This document shows, one piece after another, positions 59,082-64,000 of a stretch of DNA of 64,000 nt. Each line of letters begins with the position of its first letter. The stretch's first letter is position 1. This stretch comes from Ascochyta rabiei (taxonomy: Eukaryota > Ascomycota > Dothideomycetes > Pleosporales > Didymellaceae): contig NC_082415.1 in assembly GCF_004011695.2 (NCBI RefSeq), positions 682,001 to 746,000 of the forward strand. Reading direction: 5' to 3'. The notes under the pieces are model-generated. The model did no database searches. It was not told where the DNA came from and saw nothing but the letters and a program-made list of their open reading frames with translations. The position numbers and the translations under genes are program-made.

Positions 59082-61863
59082 TCAGCGCTTCTTCTTCTTG
59101 TCCTTGGGGTTGGCTGCTGGCACGCCCAGAATGTCATCGAACGTTCTGCTCGGGTCGCTGCTCGACTGGGGCCGGTTCATGGGAGAATGAGTGGGTGGCG
59201 CGATGCCTGGGGGCAGAGGTAAAGCTTCAAGTCCGAGGCTCATGACGCTGTTACGCTTATTCTGGTCGTGCGGACTGTTTGATCGAGGCCGCGCGTGGGC
59301 TGACGAAGGATCGAGCATGCCGGGCGGTGGAGGCAAGGGTTCAGCGGTACCGTTGAGCTCCTGCATAGCCGCGTTGAGAAGGGTGTCGTTCGCAGCCCAC
59401 TCTTGCGCCCTCTTCCAGCAATGTGATCTTCTGAACACGCCCTCGACACCGTTCTCAACAATATCCGTGGGCAAACTCACAACCTGGGCACCGCCCTGAA
59501 CCCCGAACCATGTTCGCGTTCTCGTTGTGTCTTCGTTGGCCCACGGCACGCCACTGCGAGGAACTTCACACAAAAAGTACTCAACGCCTTCGGTGAAACG
59601 TGCGCCAGGCGCATCTACTACCAGCATGGGCAGTGACTGGAGGACGGCGTAGATGAAAAGCCACTGTCCGCTTCGATGCTCCCAAAGCTCATCCATGGTC
59701 GAACCTGAAGCTTGCTTCTTCTCAAAGGTGAGGAAGGCCTCCAAGAAGGGTGTTTTGCTTCGCGCATCCGCGTTGGTGGCATTATGAAGCATCTTGGTGA
59801 TTTCGTCGCTTTTCAGCTTCCTGCCTCGTGTTTTGGCATCCTTTTTCTCGTCCCCGGTGGGGTAGTCAGGTCTCAGCCCTTTGAGAGTAGGGTATAGTGG
59901 CAGATCAAACGGAATCGGCGGTTGCACAGGCGGTGTGCTACGATCATACTCGCTGAGTGTTTTGCGCAAAGCACGGGCGTTTACGGCCACAAATCCCATT
60001 CCCTCGTCTTCCACCAGAAAGCCGTCAGCAGTTCTGTTTGTCAAGTCGGTCCGGTTGACAAGCAGATCGTAGAGGGCGGAAAGGTCGCGATAGATGTCTC
60101 GCAAGACAAGCCGATTGAGACCGTTTGTCGTCAGGTTGTTCTTCTTCGATCGCGCCTTCGGAAGCCAGGAGCCGTACTTGTGCTTGTAGTAATCGATCAT
60201 GAAGCTTCGTGTGCTCATGAAGGCAGCCCTCCACCTCTTGAAGTTGATCATCTTTCCCTCGCTAGCCATGGCGCTATTCATGATGCCCGAGAAGATGGCA
60301 GCAAACTCGAAATCTTTGAGCTTGTGGTTGATGCTGGCCTCTCGGTTGTCCAGATCCAAAGCGGCTCGAGCCATACGGATTGCGGTCTTCTGGCTGATCA
60401 GGGCCCACTTGGGCGAGTGCAGGCCCTTGACGTCTTCGTACTTGCCGATGGCGTGTACAAAGCCCTCGGTGTAGAGCGCCATGGAGCGCATCTTTTCGCC
60501 GAGGACGATGGCCTCGATTGTTTTCTCGCGGCTCTGCCTGACGTCTGCCATGTTCAGCTCGTCCACGTAGCTGTCGAAGCTCGAAGCAGCGACCTCACCA
60601 AAAGTGGAGCCGTCGACGTTGGAGAAGGCGTAGTGCGACAGGATGTCAGCGATGCGCAGGAAGATGTCGAACATGTCCGAATGCCGGGTGGTCGCAACGA
60701 GGGACTGCCCGATCAGGAAGGCGAAGAAGTTGCGGTACGTGACCAACGTGTCCGTGTCCTGCTGGGTCAGCCGTGGCTCGGTTGGGACGACGGCATCGTC
60801 CGAGTTCAAGGCTAATGGTATGTAGAGGTGCTTCTCGGTGTGGTCGTCCTCAGTTGCGTCGCTGAGCGCTCGCGAGCCCTTTGAGCCATCCGAACTGTCG
60901 ATCTGGCTCTGGTCGGGGGACGCAGTGCGCGACTGCTCCTGGCCCACCTCGGTCGAGACGGGGCGCGAGGTGCGGACGGGGACCTCGTGGGGAGGTGCGA
61001 CTACGTCATCGCTGTACAGAGATCCGTGTACGAGGCGCGTCAGCAGCTGTGAGGCTGCGTAGACGGACGAGTCGATGCGGAAGGACGGGCCCTTGCCCGA
61101 GGTTCGGGGGAAGAGGTAGACGAAGGTGTCGCCTTGGTCGTCCCACAGCTCTGGCACCTGTGCTGCCCGTTAGCGTTCTGGCGTTCTGGTGTTCTGGCGT
61201 TCTGGCGTGCTGGCATGCTGGCATGCTGGCATTCCAACACTCTCCGTCCACGTGGGACTAGCGTGGACCGCACGCGCACGCGCACACGCACACGCACACG
61301 CACACGCAACGCACCTTCTCGCCGTTCAGCAGCATCGTCAGATTGTAGGGCACCTTGCCCTTGTGGCCCACGATCCACGCAAGCGGGTTGCCGCCTCCAC
61401 CAGCTCCTGCGCGGCTGACATCGGTTAAGCTGCTGTTGTTGCCGCCAAACAGGCCGCTCTTCCGCCTCAGCTTCCTCAGCTTGCCTTCATTGCCCACTTC
61501 CAGGTTCGGGGTGCCGGGTCGACTTCCAAAGCCGCCAGGGGATGAGCTGCGCGACGGGACATCGAGATGGGGCGGAGGCTCCAGGGGCTCCAGGGCCGGC
61601 GAGCCTACGGGCTGGATGGTAAGCTGGTTGGGCGGCGACTGGCGGCGCTGAGGCGACGGCGGAGGGTATTCGGGCGCTGTGAGGTGCGTGGCAGACGGGG
61701 CCGACGGCGTCGAGGCTGCAGAAGAGACGCGGTTCTTCACTTTGCTCAGACGGCCGCTGGACTCGGACGAGGCCGCAGAGGAGCTCTGTTGAGGCTCTGA
61801 GGAGCCCCCCATGGAGAACAGGCTCGAGAGCCGGTGGCTTGGCTTTTTCTTCTCACCCAACAT
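59082..61863 (-). CDS. Large conserved fungal protein of unknown function (DUF8004-like)
   Basis: Predicted exons on the minus strand are 61863-61315 and 61157-59082, giving 874 aa. The 157-nt intron is GT-AG, phase 0, and joins 'YNLTMLLNGEK' to 'VPELWDDQGDTFVYLFP'. Residues 1-150 are disordered and Ser/Pro-rich. The middle (about 165-690) is a folded conserved region with 'VPELWDDQGDTFVYLFP...GPSFRIDSS', 'LYIPLAL', 'YRNFFAFLIGQSLVAT', 'RSGQWLFIYAVLQSLPMLVVDAPG' and 'FLCEVPRSGVPW'. I recall this architecture from fungal DUF8004 entries, but the assignment is from memory. The C-terminus is Pro-rich and ends KDKKKKR. No catalytic motif is visible. Its upstream region starts with a tandem 7/21-bp repeat. 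Confidence 0.82.
61158..61314 (-). repeat. Intron made largely of tandem repeats
   Basis: The intron of the gene above begins with a GTGCGT-like array (about 61262-61313) and ends with 8-10-bp GTTCTGGC/GTGCTGGCAT units (about 61173-61235, plus strand). Its first six bases are themselves a GTGCGT unit, so several near-identical donor candidates follow. Confidence 0.75.
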
Positions 61864-61908
61864 GACGGGACTGTCGACTTGCTACAGTGTGCTATCCAAG
61901 GCGTAGCA

Positions 61909-62144
61909 TGTGGTGTGTGGTGTGTGGTGTGTGGTGTGTGGTGTGTGGTGTGTGGTTTGCAGTATGCAGTGTGTGGTATTCAGTATGCAGTGTGTGGTAT
62001 TCAGTATGCAGTGTGTGGTATTCAGTATGCAGTGTGTGGTATTCAGTATGCAGTGTGTGGTATGCGGTATGCAGTGTGTGGTGAGCAGCATGCAGTGTGT
62101 GGTGAGCAGCATGCAGTGTGTGGTGAGCAGCATGCAGAATGGGG
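61909..62144 (+). repeat. Hierarchical 7-bp / 21-bp minisatellite
   Basis: Starts as plain TGTGTGG heptamers, then becomes 21-bp units built of three heptamers: TATTCAG-TATGCAG-TGTGTGG (about four copies, plus variants) and TGAGCAG-CATGCAG-TGTGTGG (two to three copies). It begins about 45 bp upstream of the DUF8004-like ATG, probably in its 5' leader or core promoter. Confidence 0.85.
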
Positions 62145-62720
62145 TCTATGGAGCCAGACGAAACAGCAAACAGGACGCTATGCAGGGCTGGGCGGCCTCT
62201 GCGGATACATGTACGAGCAAGAAAGAGGCTGTCAGGCAGGCCAGCTAGCAGGGACTAAGAATGCTATATTTGATTCCTCAAAGCCGTCGCAGATCCGGCG
62301 GGCGGTGTCGCAGATGGCCAAAGTTTCGTCATACGCCTGTCCTGTCCTAGCAGCGGTGCGCTAAGCGTGCTAGGCGGCTTTTCTTTGCCACAACGTGAGC
62401 TGCACGTGAGCTTCCGTCTGTCACAGCTGAGTCTCTCGCGCATGCGGCGGGCTGCCATTGGCTTGGTGCTCAGCTTTTCGACTTCCTAGGTAGGTATTTG
62501 GAGACCTTCTGCGGCCACCCTTGAGCCCCTTCTTGCCTGCAACACGAAGATCTTCCCGGGCGCCCGTGGGCCGTCGCTTTGGGACCTGCGCCCCGCTAGG
62601 TGGAGCATGTACAGTCGCAATGCGCCCTGCAAGGGTCGCAGCGGACCCATGCCGCGCTCATGTCTGCCATGTTTCAACGGAAAGACGCTGGAAACCAACT
62701 CGTTCGGCCTGTCGACGCCA

Positions 62721-62758
62721 GCACTGCCACTGCCACTGCCACTGCCACTGCCACTGCC
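62721..62758 (+). repeat. CACTGC hexamer array
   Basis: Six tandem CACTGC units in non-coding DNA. Confidence 0.8.
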
Positions 62759-63306
62759 TCCAGGTCCTGCAAGTCCATGCGGCAGGAATCAATATTCGTT
62801 GTACGAGCGTAGGGCTGAAGTTCGGTGCTACTGCTGTGCTACCTACTGTTGCTTTTAATACCCGCCCAACAAGCAGAACGATGCATGGGCCGAAGCGCGG
62901 TGACGTACACGCTTTCGGCCTCAGCCGTAGCCTCGTGGCCCTTCTGGCAGCGGACATGTCGACGGACAGGGCGCGCTCCGCTGCGTCAACATGAGCAGTA
63001 CCAACCTGTCCCGAGTGTGTCTCTTCATCTGGCAAATGGCTTGGTCGTCTCGCAGCACGTTCTCCTCGCATCTGATATAAGCTGGCCAGCTGGAGCTGCG
63101 CCTCTTCTCACTTTCTCACCTTGTTCTGACGGTGAGCGCCCGACACAGCGCCGCGCACCAGCCACAGCCTCCCGTAAGCGGTTGTTGACCCGTTCACAAG
63201 CAAGTCGACGCGACGCCTGTCCAGCAATCGATAGTTCTCCATCCAACAAACGCTACTCTCCCAGGCAACCAGGCTGCCAGCTGCACGAAATTCCAGAACC
63301 TTGGAA

Positions 63307-64000
63307 ATGACAGCCTTCTCCCCGCACAACATCGCCGGGTCGGCGACCAGCACGAAGAAGCTAATCAATCTTCTGAGAGGGCACGTCAGCTCTACTCCCC
63401 ACAACACCTGCCAATTGCATCTTCCCTGCACCGTGCGACACTGCGACTAGACCCTCTTTCAATATGACGCGGCCCACTATCTCGGCATTGTTCGCTGCTA
63501 ACGGCAACGACACAGATGGCCGAATCACACCTTGCTGCCAACGCAGCTGCTTGATAGATCTGCCCATAAAGTGCTCACCAACAACTCCATTGCATTTCCG
63601 GCCTTGGAATACGGCCCGGATCATGGAGACCCACGTTTGCGCAAGCATCTTGCGTCGTGGTTGACGACCTTCTTCGGGCCTCAGGAGCCTATCACGGACG
63701 ATCGAATAGCCATCTCGGGAGGAGCATCGCAGAACCTGGCCGTCTTACTGAACGTCTTCACTGATCCTTCGTACACTCGGAACGTGTGGTTCGTAGCGCC
63801 AGCATACCATCTTTCCTTCCGAGTGGTCCAAGATGCTGGGTTCCACGACAAGTTCCGAGCAATACCAGAAGACGACGAAGGTATAGATATTGAATACTTC
63901 AAGAATGAGATCAAGAAGGTCGAAGAGAAAGCGAATAGTCAGGGCATTTCACAACCCGTAAGCGACCTCGACCGTGAACAATTTTCGATTCAGCTTGCCT
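63307..64000 (+). CDS. PLP-dependent class I/II aminotransferase, YER152C-like, 3' truncated by the window
   Basis: Predicted exon 1 is 63307-63380 and exon 2 starts at 63516. Joining them restores 'KKLINLLRGWPNHTLLPTQLLD', the N-terminal motif of this aminotransferase group, and the frame is kept. The intron (63381-63515) would be GC-AG, with donor GG/GCACGT and a CTAAC branch site near 63498. Further landmarks are 'LEYGPDHGDPRLRKHLASWL', the cofactor-binding 'ISGGASQNLAVLLNVFTDPSYTRNVWFVAPAY' in pieces, and 'GIDIEYFKNEIKK'. The family includes S. cerevisiae YER152C, a putative 2-aminoadipate-type transaminase. The PLP-binding lysine lies beyond the window. A second intron may start at 63958 (GTAAGC), although the frame stays open to the edge. 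Confidence 0.82.

Larger units (their letters stand above)
61864..63306. other. Divergent intergenic region
   Basis: About 1.44 kb between divergent starts. It contains the 7/21-bp minisatellite (61909-62144) and a CACTGC hexamer array (62721-62758). ORFs crossing the repeats are open only because the unit length is a multiple of three. No other gene is supported. Confidence 0.6.

Noticed and set aside
61882..62248. Cys/Val/Trp-rich and Thr/His-rich ORFs over the minisatellite
   Set aside because: The 21-bp unit is a multiple of three, so frames stay open on both strands by construction.

Overview
The window looks like nuclear DNA of a filamentous ascomycete (Pezizomycotina). A Pleosporales-type Dothideomycete is my inference; no marker gene fixes the species. 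Reasons: short GT-AG introns of about 48-72 nt with CTRAY-like branch sites, HET-domain, Zn2Cys6, cutinase, DUF2306 and LsdA/Rds1 genes, Fot1/pogo-type transposons, and long AT-rich blocks whose coding relics are full of TAG/TAA codons where Trp, Gln and Arg are expected. That is the signature of repeat-induced point mutation (RIP).

Layout. 1-1210: 3' part of a HET-domain gene broken by two nonsense codons. 1526-6374: a DUF2306 membrane protein, a divergent Zn2Cys6 regulator and a secreted Rds1/LsdA-like protein. 6375-16943: gene-poor DNA around one C2H2 zinc-finger gene. 16944-19025: SAP18 and PRP18, head to head over a 146-bp promoter. 19247-20029: a low-complexity PDVP-repeat ORF against a transposon end. 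20054-39920: a nested RIP-degraded transposon block. A chromodomain Ty3/gypsy element (22506-39920, 5-bp target duplication GCTAT) carries a Ty1/copia element (24398-33320, TTTAT), which carries two Fot1-like DNA transposons. A third Fot1-like copy and an orphan pogo-like end lie just outside. 39926-42834: a small host island with one F-box/2EXR-like gene. 42837-49577: two pogo-like elements in opposite orientation, one holding a fourth Fot1-like copy. 49580-51553: relic DNA.

51554-64000 is ordinary gene-rich DNA: a CE5 cutinase, the ER chaperone Lhs1 with KHDEL, a sideroflexin, a large uncharacterised fungal protein, and the 5' half of a YER152C-like aminotransferase. These are mostly single housekeeping or secretory genes. 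I see no operon-like system, secondary-metabolite cluster or CRISPR array.

The most unusual content is in the transposon block. Two Fot1-like copies in unrelated contexts share nearly all their RIP damage. All elements with readable ends carry tandem roughly 17-bp motifs inside their terminal inverted repeats. LTR pairs show a mutation gradient that spares the outer edges. Coordinates for spliced genes come from hand-placed splice sites checked for frame; they are predictions, not transcripts.
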